From Blastocystis hominis (Eukaryota; Sar; Bigyra; Opalinata; Blastocystidae), in assembly GCF_000151665.1 (NCBI RefSeq), contig NW_013171817.1:496001-560000 (forward strand): DNA of 64,000 nt, given 5' to 3'. A program made the position numbers and the translations under genes. The notes beneath the pieces are model-generated. The model made no database searches. It was not told the DNA's origin and worked only from the letters and a program-made list of their open reading frames with translations. Every line of letters starts with the position of its first letter. Within the stretch, counting starts at the first letter, position 1. Positions 55,189-64,000 of this stretch are shown piece after piece.

Positions 55189-56554
55189 ATGAGTGATTAT
55201 GGAATGGACTCAACGATAGCTAAGGAATTCGATCGATGGTAGAATTTTATCCAAATCGTACTAATCAACTAGCGTGAAGGAAGGGCTACTTCGATCCGAT
55301 GTAGAAGGACTTCGAATGAAGTGGATAAGCGGCCCAAAACATTTCATTGCTCAATACCATCCCACCTGGCAAATTGTGGTATTTTGTGAGTTTTACAATC
55401 TAGCATCGTAGAAACGAAAGCCGTACTTTCGACACCCATCGATGAAGGAACCATTTTCGAACGAGGCTTTCAATTTTACGAAAGTCCGCGAAAGCGAGTG
55501 TTTGGCCAAATACATTGTTTCCAACGGAAAGGTAGTATTCCTTCCTCACGTATTTCGTGTGTTGCTGGGAGTGAGTGTAAGAATGTGTCTTCTGTTCCCT
55601 CTCCTTCAAGTTCTGCTAGCACATCCAATGTATCTGATTCGGCCGGTGAAACAAACACAGTGTACACAATCCTGTTAAACGGTTTACCCCTCCTTTTTAT
55701 GTCCCTCACTTTTCAGTGTCTCCCATTTGCCACAACCACCATCTTATCATTCCAAACCTTCAGCAATGCCATAATCAGGTCTGGGACGACCGCTATACCA
55801 TCGATCTGATCGACATGTCTGTGAATTCGGAGCGTCCCGACTACGTGCTTTTTTTCAATTCTCTCGGCGGATTTTCGTCTGTTAATCATCTCCATGTTTG
55901 ATTCATTCGCCCTTTTCAACTAGTACCAAGTCATGTACACTTCCTCCTTTTACGCGACGGCCACCTCCCATCCGGACCCTCCGCTCCCTTCTTCCTTTTC
56001 TCCGTCCAAACTGCCTCTCGAACTCGCTACGAGCGAATTTCTTCGGAAGATCGGGTCCATTGAGATGAGCGTGATTACCGACTGGCTGTGTCAAACTGTG
56101 AAACTTCGATTTTCAGGCGAGGGAGCGTACGGACATCACGATAGAGAAGTTATGGCCGCCTTGACCAACATCGTGATTGACATGTGTTATGTGAAGGAGA
56201 TTCCGTATGATGTGATTTTTACAAAGTAGAAATGGTTTGGAAGAGTGAGAAATAGCAACGGAAAGGAAGTGTACGTGTTTGTGAGGAAGTACCAGCAGCC
56301 GCTGGAAGATCTGCATGTCAATGTGAGAATGGAGGAAACGGTTGTTTTGTAGCCTGCCTGCGTGGAACTGACTGGAGTTGTGGTCTATCGATCGGAAGAA
56401 ATGTTTAATCAAGCAAAGTGGGAAAACGTGTTGGAATTGATTGTAGTGAGGAAACTCTGATGGAGCGGTGCAAAGAAGTGGTGCATTTGGAGGAAGAAGT
56501 GTGGAAAGCGTACCTTGATTCATTGCTCACACGTTTGGACAACGAACAGATTTA
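55189..56554 (+). CDS. GDP-hexose phosphorylase (GDPGP1/VTC2 family)
   Basis: Exons are 55189-55238, 55273-55378, 55412-55531, 55576-55681, 55717-55895, 55924-56225, 56256-56322, 56353-56417 and 56447-56554 (introns mostly 28-35 nt, one of 44 or 50). Family blocks are NEAFNFTKVRESE, NVSPICHNHHLIIP, FFNSLGGFSSVNHLHYQVMY (HIT-type H-x-H active site), VRKYQQP and PACVELTGVVVYRS. Animal GDPGP1 phosphorolyses GDP-glucose; plant VTC2 makes galactose-1-phosphate for vitamin C. The frame reaches 'ta', four T's and TGTTTTTT, so UA plus A would make the stop after NEQI. Genomic read-through would add unrelated residues. Confidence 0.88.
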
Positions 56555-56913
56555 TTTTTGTTTTTTTGATTCACTCTTATCCCACACGCGCGATTTCTTT
56601 GACTTCTTTGGCTGTTGTTGCTCTTCAAGCGCCTGCTTTTCCCTCTGCTCCATCTCCCACTTTCGGTATCTCCAGGACAGATTGATGTAAATGTACGTTA
56701 AACTAAATTCACACACAACGGGCAAAACCGTACGATCCGGAGCAACACCAGCAAAACCACAGTCCATTCGGCGAGGTGAAGGGACCGACAACGATCAAGA
56801 TCGCAATTACCAACATCAGCCACGAAGAGGGTTTCTACCCCATTATCTCTCCCCCTCCAAATACAAACCTTCGGTGGAAGCGCATCTACACCGTTTTCGT
56901 TACCCGGATTCAT
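56552..56913 (-). CDS. Small single- or two-pass membrane protein with Lys-rich tail
   Basis: Minus-strand exons are 56913-56869, 56834-56734 and 56702-56552 (98 aa; introns 34 and 31 nt). It reads MNPGNENGVDALPPKKPSSW, a hydrophobic helix LMLVIAILIVVGPF, a Cys-rich turn (LWFCWCC), a second hydrophobic patch (LTYIYINLSW), then a charged coil ending QKALEE-like and KKSKKSRVWDKSESKKQK. No family recognised. Its TAA overlaps the last two retained bases of GDPGP1 on the other strand. The complementary strand also shows a frame, but the minus model has better introns and end-signal context. Confidence 0.55.
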
Positions 56914-56918
56914 CAAAA

Positions 56919-56926
56919 AACAAACA
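56919..56926 (-). terminator. TGTTTGTT 3'-end motif of the kinase gene
   Basis: The plus strand reads AACAAACA. It lies between the kinase stop and the small membrane-protein start, consistent with ending the kinase mRNA. Confidence 0.65.
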
Positions 56927-57091
56927 AAAGAAAAGAATGAAACATTACAATACACAAGTTTCCTTTTATGAATTCTCCTCAACGACACTCTCCATTCGAT
57001 CACTCGAATGTGGGTCTGCGCACACACACGAGAAATCCCACTCCTCGCTCTCTTTCTCCTCTCTATAAAAATAGTCCCGATTTCCGGCATC

Positions 57092-58135
57092 CTACAAATC
57101 CAAACGCAGATCAAAAACCCGGTCTTCCTCAATATCGGGAATCGTCTCCAGCAGCTTCAGCAGCTCCGCTCGTCCTTCCTCGGCCCCCTGGAACCATCGA
57201 TGATCTTCAAGATCTTCGGCGGTCGCTCGCTCCTCCGGCTGCTTCACCAGCACCTTCTCGATGAACGACTGGAACGCCGAGGAGGGAGTGGACTTGTACA
57301 CGTCGTAATACGAGTCGAACGACGGCGCCTCGCCCTGCAAAATCCGAGCGAAAATCTCGCGCGTGTCGAACCGAGCGAGCGGCGGGAAGCCTTTGTAGAG
57401 CTCCAGCGCGGTGATTCCAAGCGACCACAAGTCCGCCTACGCAGAATCAACCAGAGAGAGAGGAAGCAGGATACGGATGAAGAGATGAGACTGTCGCTGA
57501 CCACTTCGGGAGCCATCCAGCAGGGCGTTCCGACGAATCCGTGAGCGGAGTGACGTTTGGAGGAGTTGGTGGAGGGAATGACGCCGAAGTCGGAGAGACA
57601 GATGGATCCGTTGGAATCGACGAGGATATTGGCTGCTTTGATGTCTCTAACGTGGAATGGAAGTAAAATTGAAACAAGTGGAGGTAGCTGGAAGAATGGA
57701 TGTAAATTAGACCTTTCAAAACCTCGTGAATCACATAGCAGATGATATTCTCCTAGCAGTAAGCAAATCAAAAGAGGCAAACGCTGAGTCCCTGTACTGC
57801 GGGATTTTGCTTCGAATCACGCACGATATTCAGGATCCGATAAAGCGATCCCTTTTTCATGAACGGCGTGACGATCCACATAAAGTTCCTCACACAAAAA
57901 CAGCAGTTCAACGGAAGAACATTCGGATGCTTACAGAGTCGGATCTTTTCCATCTCGCTTCGAATTCCATCAAAATCAATCAGCGGATTGTCAAGATCAA
58001 TCACTCGGATAGCAACCTCTTCATCCTTCTCTGCACACTTCGCTTTATACACCGTTGCATACGATCCCTAGAGGTAATCTTCACAAAGCACATATGCAGT
58101 TCCAACGACTCCTAATATCTGGTAATGCGAAATAC
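57092..58135 (-). CDS. Ste20/OSR1-like protein kinase (5' end unresolved)
   Basis: Minus-strand exons are (58135)-58107, 58067-57798, 57752-57676, 57646-57502 and 57436-57092. The P-loop reads [13 protein letters not shown] after splicing. VAIRVIDLD has Arg at the usual VAIK lysine position. [76 protein letters not shown] and [13 protein letters not shown] follow. [11 protein letters not shown] and the short substrate loop place it with germinal-centre kinases such as OSR1/SPAK. Two departures are seen: catalytic loop HLD instead of HRD, and Arg for the ATP-site Lys. The first exon(s) upstream of 58135 were not resolved. No C-terminal regulatory domain is present. Confidence 0.8.
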
Positions 58136-58287
58136 CTATGGGCCATTCATCGTTCCCAGCACTTCTACAAATCAGGATCTAGCCAAATTACCCACATCAT
58201 ATGGTAAACTAGTGGAAATACTAAACAGCCAGACTCGGCAAATAGGAAAAAAACCCGGCTATTTCTGTCAGGTACAAATGAGTGATC

Positions 58288-58295
58288 AACAAACA
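58288..58295 (-). terminator. TGTTTGTT 3'-end motif of the TOM1-like gene
   Basis: The plus strand reads AACAAACA, 11 nt after the genomic TAA of the multipass membrane gene. Confidence 0.75.
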
Positions 58296-58306
58296 ACCTG
58301 CCTATT

Positions 58307-59378
58307 TTACATTGTTACAATATCTTGCAAGGAAACCAGCAGCCGCGTGAAATACGTTTTGTTCCTACGCTTGCACATACACTCCAAAACCCACTTATCG
58401 GACGTATCCACTAACCGAATCGTCTGAATTACGATAAACAGAAGCGGAAGCCACTCTGTGAGCAGCACGTAGCCAACCACAAAGTACATGTTATTCTACA
58501 CGGAGCATTCAGTGTGCGAATCTCACGATTTCCGGTCTGGAAAAAAAGGTTATCACGAGTCGAGCGATTACACGCAGCGACAGACAGACGATGGGGATCA
58601 CCAATCGAAACATCGAGAAAAAAAGCTGTCTGCGTTTGTTCTGAATGGGAATGAGTGCATATCTGCAAATAAAGTGAGTGTAAGTGTGTGAAGCGCGTAC
58701 TGGATCAGCACGACTTGGTAATAGCCGAATCGAATGAATTCAATGATCGCAAAAAGTTCCAAAACGCAAAAAACAATCGAATTCAGAACCAAAAACAGCT
58801 CTAAGGGCGCGATAGAGACGATGTAGCAGACCGTGGAGGCCACCAAATATAAAAGAATCAGCTACATAAAAGAATGGAAGGACTAGCACGATGATGAATA
58901 ACAACATGCGGATGCGAAGATCGTTTCGCTCCTGGATCACAGCGATCGCTGGATGGGTGTTCAGAGAGTGGATGCTGCTAATAAACAATGTTTGTCGAGA
59001 GAGTACCAAGTCAACGAGTACTGGAAGATGGTGACGAAAAATAGAAAATTGCTAAGTTCGTCAATACAGAGCAGATATAAATAGGAATAGCTGTAAAAGG
59101 GCATCAAGCCGATTACATGCTCCTTATACTCAAGTCCGTTCAGAAGCAAGAAGTGAATACAACGGGCTATGCTTTAGAGTTGAATGGAGCACGTACTGAG
59201 TCCATAACAAAACACATAGCGACAGACAGCTGGAATTCCCATATAAATACCACTGGACATGCTTAGTCTGCAATTCAAAATGGAAGAAGGAGCCCAACTT
59301 AATCACACAGTAGATATCGAGCAAGAGCAATACGAGCATGGCTAATGCGACGACCACTTCGCAAAACCCAAGTACCAT
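58307..59378 (-). CDS. Multipass membrane protein, THH1/TOM1/TOM3-like
   Basis: Minus-strand exons are 59378-59216, 59166-58987, 58948-58890, 58861-58701, 58662-58527 and 58495-58307 (about 295 aa). Six to seven hydrophobic helices: VVVALAMLVLLLLDIYCVI, a stretch after WYLYGNSSC, LSNFLFFVTIFQYSLTWYSL, IRMLLFIILILLYLVAST, LELFLVLNSIVFCVLELFAI, FSMFRLVIPIVCLSLRVIAR and MYFVVGYVLLTEWLPLLFIV. Topology and the LPSFLFF-like helix fit the plant TOM1/animal GPR137 group, which acts at vacuolar/lysosomal membranes. Family call is moderate. The 49-nt first intron is a best fit and the start could lie further upstream. Confidence 0.65.
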
Positions 59379-59551
59379 TTCGCAATAATATACAAAACGA
59401 TCACCAAAAATAGAATACGAAACAATGGAATTTTTGGGAATTGCAGAATATCGACCAAAAAGAATTGCCACCCAAATTACTATTCTTTTGAAAAGGACTG
59501 AAAATCATGTATGGAGTGTAGAGTAATGTGGTTTATAGTGCAGAGAACAGA

Positions 59552-60499
59552 ATGTATGGGAACTTGTACAACAATCCCTACTCCAATTCAAATCCTTACG
59601 CGGAATCGACTTCGAATTTGCTCGCAGGAGCGATCCCAGGAGAGGAGCAACCGTCAAAAAACGGAGAGGACGATCTGCAAAGTTTGAATTCCGTTTACTG
59701 TTTTTTGGTGCGTATTATCGAATAGAAACCGACAATCAAAACGATTCTACCCATGACAATCAAGCAAATCAACGAAGCTGTCACGCAGCAAGAAACAACA
59801 CATCTGTTTATGGGAAAAGATGTGCGTGAGGTTTTCTCTTGTGTTTTTGCACTTTATTGCACAGGTGGTCGTGGTTGGTTTGGTGTCGTGTTCTCAGCAA
59901 GGGCAGCGATACGATTTTTCGATCTGCGATGGAACGGGATCAATTTCTGCGCGATTATATGTGGGTCAGAACAATGCGGACATGGAGGTAATGTCGTGAC
60001 TTGTTTCCTGCCTCAACTTTTAGAACATCCGGATATGCACGAGTCATTGGCTCGCTGAGCACGAGCAATGGAACCAACTCTATAAACATCTACCACATGG
60101 ACAAAATCAACAGCTTTAACGCCATCACTCTTCACTACTTGAGTGTTCTCCAGATGTACTTGTACTATAATAATAAAAACACATCGAGCCACAGCACGGT
60201 AGATCGTGATTTGTTTTTTTTTTGATGTCTAGACCACGGAAAAAGCGTCTGCGGCCAATTCAAACGCAATCGACGCCACTCCGAGCGACGCATCGAACAC
60301 CGTGGAGATGCTGGTGAAACAAGGATTTCGGTCGCTGCAAGAGCGTTATCCGCGCGGCGTGTCCGTATCTGCGCTGACGGAGCATGTGAAGCAGTACGGA
60401 GTGTCGAAGGAGCAGGTGGAGAATGTGCTGGGCGATTTGGAGCGGAAAATGGAGATTATCGCTACCGACGTGAATGTATTTATTTTAAACGATATGTGA
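59552..60499 (+). CDS. Replication protein A 32-kDa subunit (RPA2)
   Basis: Exons are 59552-59692, 59726-59830, 59865-59992, 60024-60198 and 60233-60499 (271 aa; introns 31-34 nt). A Gly/Ser/Asn-rich N-terminus is followed by an OB fold (TILPMTIKQINEAV, VVVVGLVSCSQQGQRYDFSICDGTGSI, SGYARVIGSLST). The C-terminal winged helix reads GFRSLQERYPRGVSVSALTEHVKQYGVSKEQVENVLGDL. RPA2 is part of the heterotrimer that binds ssDNA in replication and repair. Although TGA is genomic, its T lies four bases before TGTTTGTT, so the mRNA probably ends UAA. Confidence 0.93.
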
Positions 60500-60501
60500 A
60501 G

Positions 60502-60509
60502 TGTTTGTT
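60502..60509 (+). terminator. TGTTTGTT 3'-end motif of RPA2
   Basis: T-gaag-TGTTTGTT geometry, with the T being the first base of the genomic TGA. Confidence 0.8.
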
Positions 60510-60570
60510 GAACAATCACTGAAGGGATATGGTTGTGAAACTCCCTAAGACTTTTAGACAAAACTGGAAT

Positions 60571-61187
60571 ATGAACAAGCGGAATCGTGCTCAAGTGCGG
60601 TTGATGCGAGATTATGAAGAAATACAAAATGATCCTCCTTATGTATACATTGAGAGCGAACTTTGACTGTAGGGCATTAGTGCGTCTCCAACAAATATGG
60701 ACGATCTCTTCATGTGGGATGCTATGATTTCTGGCCCTGACGATTCCCCCTGGGAAGGTAATTTAGGTCCGTGCTTTTTAGATAGGTGGCATGTTTGCCT
60801 TACAGTTGCGTTTTTCCGAGGACTACCCATCTGTGCCTCCAATTGTTCGATTTGCAACTCCCATTTTCCATCCCAATGGTAACCGCTTGGCTGTGCCCGA
60901 TATATAGTTTTTTCGGACGGGATGGTGTGTCTCGATATAATAAAAGATAAATGGTCCCCTGTCAATACAGTGAGTATGATATTAACTTCCATTCAGGTTA
61001 TTTCCTCTCATTTTTCTGAGGTTTAGAGTCTTTTAAATGATCCCAACCCGAACAGCCCTGCAAACTCGGAGGCTGCTTCTGTAGCGGGTTGTTCAGTGTC
61101 TTTATTTTTAGTTGTACGTTAACAACATCCGCGAATATAAACGCCGCGTACGCGAATGCGCGGAGCGATCTCTTCAAATGAACTCGT
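60571..61187 (+). CDS. Rad6/UBC2-like ubiquitin-conjugating enzyme E2
   Basis: Exons are 60571-60642, 60673-60757, 60786-60878, 60908-60996, 61027-61080 and 61112-61187 (156 aa; introns 28-31 nt). The UBC fold is complete: [65 protein letters not shown] with the active-site Cys, [25 protein letters not shown] and a Rad6-like last helix. No genomic stop follows MNS. Instead T-gttt-TGTTTGTT is found, so UAA is predicted from polyadenylation. An upstream in-frame ATG (60529) is less likely, since an intron-like segment lies between. Confidence 0.92.
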
Positions 61188-61191
61188 GTTT

Positions 61192-61199
61192 TGTTTGTT
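61192..61199 (+). terminator. TGTTTGTT 3'-end motif of the Rad6-like E2
   Basis: The octamer is four bases after the T that would start the polyadenylation-made stop of the E2. Confidence 0.82.
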
Positions 61200-61348
61200 C
61201 CATCAAACAGCCACATCAACTTCAAATCAGGAAAGCAAATCTTCAACACTTCGAATTTCCCTATTAAAAAAACACGTTCATTCATTCATTCATTCATTCA
61301 TTCAATCATTCATTCACAGCCTGGCTTCTCTTCTCTTCTCTTCTCTCT

Positions 61349-63979
61349 TCAATGCGCCTCCACCTCATCCAGCGGATCGCGCTTCACGCTAAACACGTTT
61401 CCTTCTCGCAGCTGCTCTACGCCTCACTCTCTCTCCCTTCTCCCACGCAGCAGCTTCGGATCGCTCGTGATATACGACCCCACATAGCTCGCCTTCCTCG
61501 CTCCCTCCTCCATCAGCCGCTCCATTTCTCTCTTCATCGCCTATCCCTCACGCCGCCTCCCTTTCCCCACTCGAATTCGTTTTTTCCCGCCCGCCGTCAG
61601 CTTCACGCTCCCCTCCGTTTCCCCAGTTTCTCCAGTTTCCACCTCCAGATCCGCTTCCTCCGCGGATTTCCGCAGCCAATCAGCGTCGCGGTCCGTCTTC
61701 GTCGCCGCCGCGACTTCCCGCGCGATTTCCCGCGCGATCCCCACGCACCGAATCACCGCGGGACTCACCGCGGCCCCCACGGGGAAACCGGGGAACCCGT
61801 TCGGCGCACCGCAGTACTGGCAGATCTCGCGGTAAAGTTTCTTCTCCCCCGCGGTGACCATGGCGATGGCGAGTCCGCGCGTTCCCCCGCGGGCAGTGCG
61901 GCCGCAGCGGTGGACGAAGATGACCGGAGTGGGAGGAAGGTGGAAATGGAGAACCGTGTGGACGGCGGGGAGGTCGAGACCGCGCGCAGCGACGTCGGTG
62001 GCGAGGAGAAGCGCGTCGGAAAGACTGCGGAAGCGGTTGAGGTGCTGGATGCGCTGCTTCTGCTGCATGCCTGAGTAGATGCGAAGCACCGGCACGCGCA
62101 GCTGCGACAGCAGAGAGTATACTGACTTCAGCACGCCTAGGAAAGAGAAAGGGGAAACGGAGAACTGATCGAGTTGAAGAACACCAGCGTGCGACCGCGG
62201 TATTGACGGCTGAACGCGTACAGGAACGCTTCTTTCTCGTGCGCACCCGCGAAATGCACGCTGCGGATCGACAGGCTCCGCGGCAACGCCGTCGGTTTCT
62301 CCGTTTCCACCGTTGATGCAGTGCTCGAAGAAGAACTCGAATTCGAATTCGAAGAAGAATCGCCGGTTACCACGATTTCAGGGTTTCCACGTTTCCCCAG
62401 TTGACGCATCCAGGTGCGGAGCTGGCGGGTCTGGGGCGAATTGGTCTGCACTTGGAGCGTGGCTGAGAAAAAGAGGGCTTGGGATCGAAGCTCTGTTTGT
62501 CAATTGTTTTTCTCATAAAAAAATACCCAGGTTTTTTGGAACGACCATCGAGGAAGCAAGACATTCCACGATCGATTTCATCTCTGGATAAGCTCCGGGT
62601 GTGATCTATTGACAAAAAAAGTCCCGATTTTTGTACCAGCTTATCGGCTTCGTCCCACACGATAAATCGTAGATTCTTCAAATTCGAAGGTCCCAATTTG
62701 TAGTTCTCCATAAAGTACCATATTCTTCCGGGTGTCCCAATTATAATCTCGGGGTTATGGCTCAACATTCGTTCTTGTTTGGGAATCGCCAATCCTCCGA
62801 TCAGTCCCGCGGTTCTACGCCTCGATTTCGTGTTGGCAACGCTACCGAATATTCGTGTTTTCGGTCAGACGCGTGATAACGCGGTTGATTTGAAGCGAGA
62901 GTTCGCGAGTCGGAGAGATGATGATGCATCGCACATTCCACTCCGCCTTCTCGGCTGGCTCCTCGGACGCGTGCTTCAGCAGCCAATCAATCACCGGAAC
63001 ACAGAAAGCGAGTGTTTTGCCGCTGCCCGTGGGTGCCGCGCCGAGCACATCTTTCCCGCGGAACGCCGCCTCGATGGCTTTTTCCTGGATAACCGTGGGT
63101 TTGGCGCACTGGATCTGCGTGAGCTTCTGCACGAGGGAGTCGTGGAGGTGGAACTCCGTCCATTCGGTGGATCCATAAAGAAGCTTGGCTTCTGCAATTC
63201 CAGAAATCGAGGCGATTTCTTCTTTGAGCTCTTCCTGCTTTTTCTGCGATCTGGGGGTGAAGGACAGTGCGGAAGCGAGTACTTGGATTCTTTCTTGACG
63301 GTTTTTTCCTTCTTCTCCGTGTGCGAAGCATCGGCTTTCAATGCGCGTCGTTTGTGTCTGGGAGTGAGAAAAACGGCGTAGAGGCACTGAGTTGAGCGGT
63401 TGTGGATGGCCAGTTGCTTGGCGCTGGCGAACGAGCGGTCGCAAATGGCGCAGTGGAAGGAGGGGAACAAACTCGACGACGACGACGAAGAAGAAGTAGC
63501 AGTAGAAGTAGCGTCGGGAGAAGCATCCGCTGCATTCTCTGTAGAGTCTTCCTTCTTCGTCTGATCTTTTTCTTCACTCCCATGGTCATTCGCCTCTTCA
63601 CTGGCATTACTCATATTCTCTACAAAATCATGATTACCCTTCTCGATATACCCTCTTCAGACACAGAAGCCGCCTCAGCTTCCATCCCTGTGTCTTCATC
63701 ACTCGCCAGTAGATCAGCGTCCTCATCACCGGCATCTATCTTTTTCCTATATGTCACACTCACATTTGACGCACATTCTCTCCTCATTTTCCTTGTTCAA
63801 CTCCTCCAAGGATCCTGTTCACTCATTTCCACCACTCATACCTACCGTGATACACTTCCAAACCCATAAAACCTTCCAACGGGTCATCTCCAAAAACATT
63901 CGCATCCTCAAACGCATCCGTCCAACGACTGCTTCCATGCACCTTTGTACTCAACTTCGGATAGAATTTCGTTTCTTCC
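61349..63979 (-). CDS. DDX24/Mak5-like DEAD-box RNA helicase with zinc finger insert (5' end beyond window)
   Basis: Minus-strand exons are (>63979)-63846, 63814-63775, 63746-63652, 63619-63388, 63357-63283, 63250-62846, 62814-62637, 62605-62527, 62492-62166, 62136-61571, 61540-61447 and 61416-61349. All phases agree. Helicase motifs are PTVIQEKAIEAAF (Q), AAPTGSGKT (I), SPTREL (Ia), IIGTPGR (Ib), VWDEADKL (II), FFSATL (III), TLVFFNSI (IV), ATDVAARGLD (V) and HRCGRTARGG (VI). The N-terminal acidic part matches DDX24 (TDAFEDANVFGDDPLEGF). A C2H2-type finger CAICDRSFASAKQLAIH plus a later His, created by splicing, precedes the helicase core. It acts in 60S ribosome assembly. An intron acceptor at 63980 shows that exon(s) lie outside. 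Confidence 0.92.
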
Positions 63980-64000
63980 CTACGAAATAAACCAGCCTAT

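Noticed and set aside
56691-57068. Plus-strand 125-codon frame opposite the small membrane gene
   Set aside because: The minus-strand model has three exons with normal introns and fits the end-signal order; the plus frame has neither. Some doubt remains.
1-64000. tRNA or rRNA genes, CRISPR arrays, insertion sequences
   Set aside because: I scanned for tRNA T-loop phrases, terminal inverted repeats with transposase motifs and spaced direct repeats, and found none convincing. The short tandem repeats present are coding microsatellites.

Overview
The window looks like nuclear DNA of a stramenopile gut protist, most probably Blastocystis (inference). Nearly every gene is broken by very short GT-AG introns, mostly 25-40 nt. 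The octamer TGTTTGTT sits at or just after gene ends on both strands. Several genes have no genomic stop codon and appear to gain one when the mRNA is cleaved and polyadenylated. All of these are published Blastocystis traits. I built the exon models by hand from reading frame, splice sites and family motifs. No alignment or RNA data was available, and single-base errors in exon edges are possible.

Layout. 1-2080: HSP90 C-terminus and a two-RRM nucleolin-like protein. 2600-7320: AT-rich island with members of a MORN/leucine-rich-repeat (LRR) family. 7660-11080: proteasome ATPase Rpt1 and a Mei2-like RNA-binding protein. 11600-17980: UNC-50, WDR55, an ankyrin protein and an unrecognised ER-targeted protein. 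18250-25420: a divergent Hsp70/Hsp110-like protein, an EH-domain protein and a second degenerate Hsp70-like protein. 25550-28750: Pescadillo and an OB-fold-like protein. 29290-31160: a third MORN/LRR gene. 32150-38810: MGRN1-like RING E3, NOP16, ribosomal protein eL30, an alpha/beta hydrolase and a CCR4-NOT NOT2-like subunit. 39640-43470: a PFP-family phosphofructokinase and a Golgi-type glycosyltransferase. 44340-48790: a double-length MORN/LRR gene and a frameshifted relative. 49480-64000: TAF11, carnosine N-methyltransferase, a basic unknown, peptidyl-tRNA hydrolase, NPL4, GDP-hexose phosphorylase (GDPGP1), a small membrane protein, a Ste20-type kinase, a TOM1-like multipass membrane protein, RPA2, a Rad6-like E2 and DDX24, whose 5' end lies beyond the window.

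How genes relate. Housekeeping genes are packed tightly, often convergent with less than 100 bp between them. Themes are proteostasis (HSP90, Rpt1, NPL4, E2, RING, Hsp70-likes), ribosome biogenesis (PES1, NOP16, WDR55, DDX24, eL30) and transcription/RNA (TAF11, NOT2, Mei2-like). This is eukaryotic gene clustering without operons.

The most novel element is the MORN/LRR family: five genes or pseudogenes plus one relic. Each C-terminal LRR is its own exon of about 69-93 nt between phase-1 introns of about 28-41 nt. Intron sequences are nearly identical between paralogues. One member has duplicated the whole array, one has a low-complexity Asp/Asn tail, and two carry disabling lesions.
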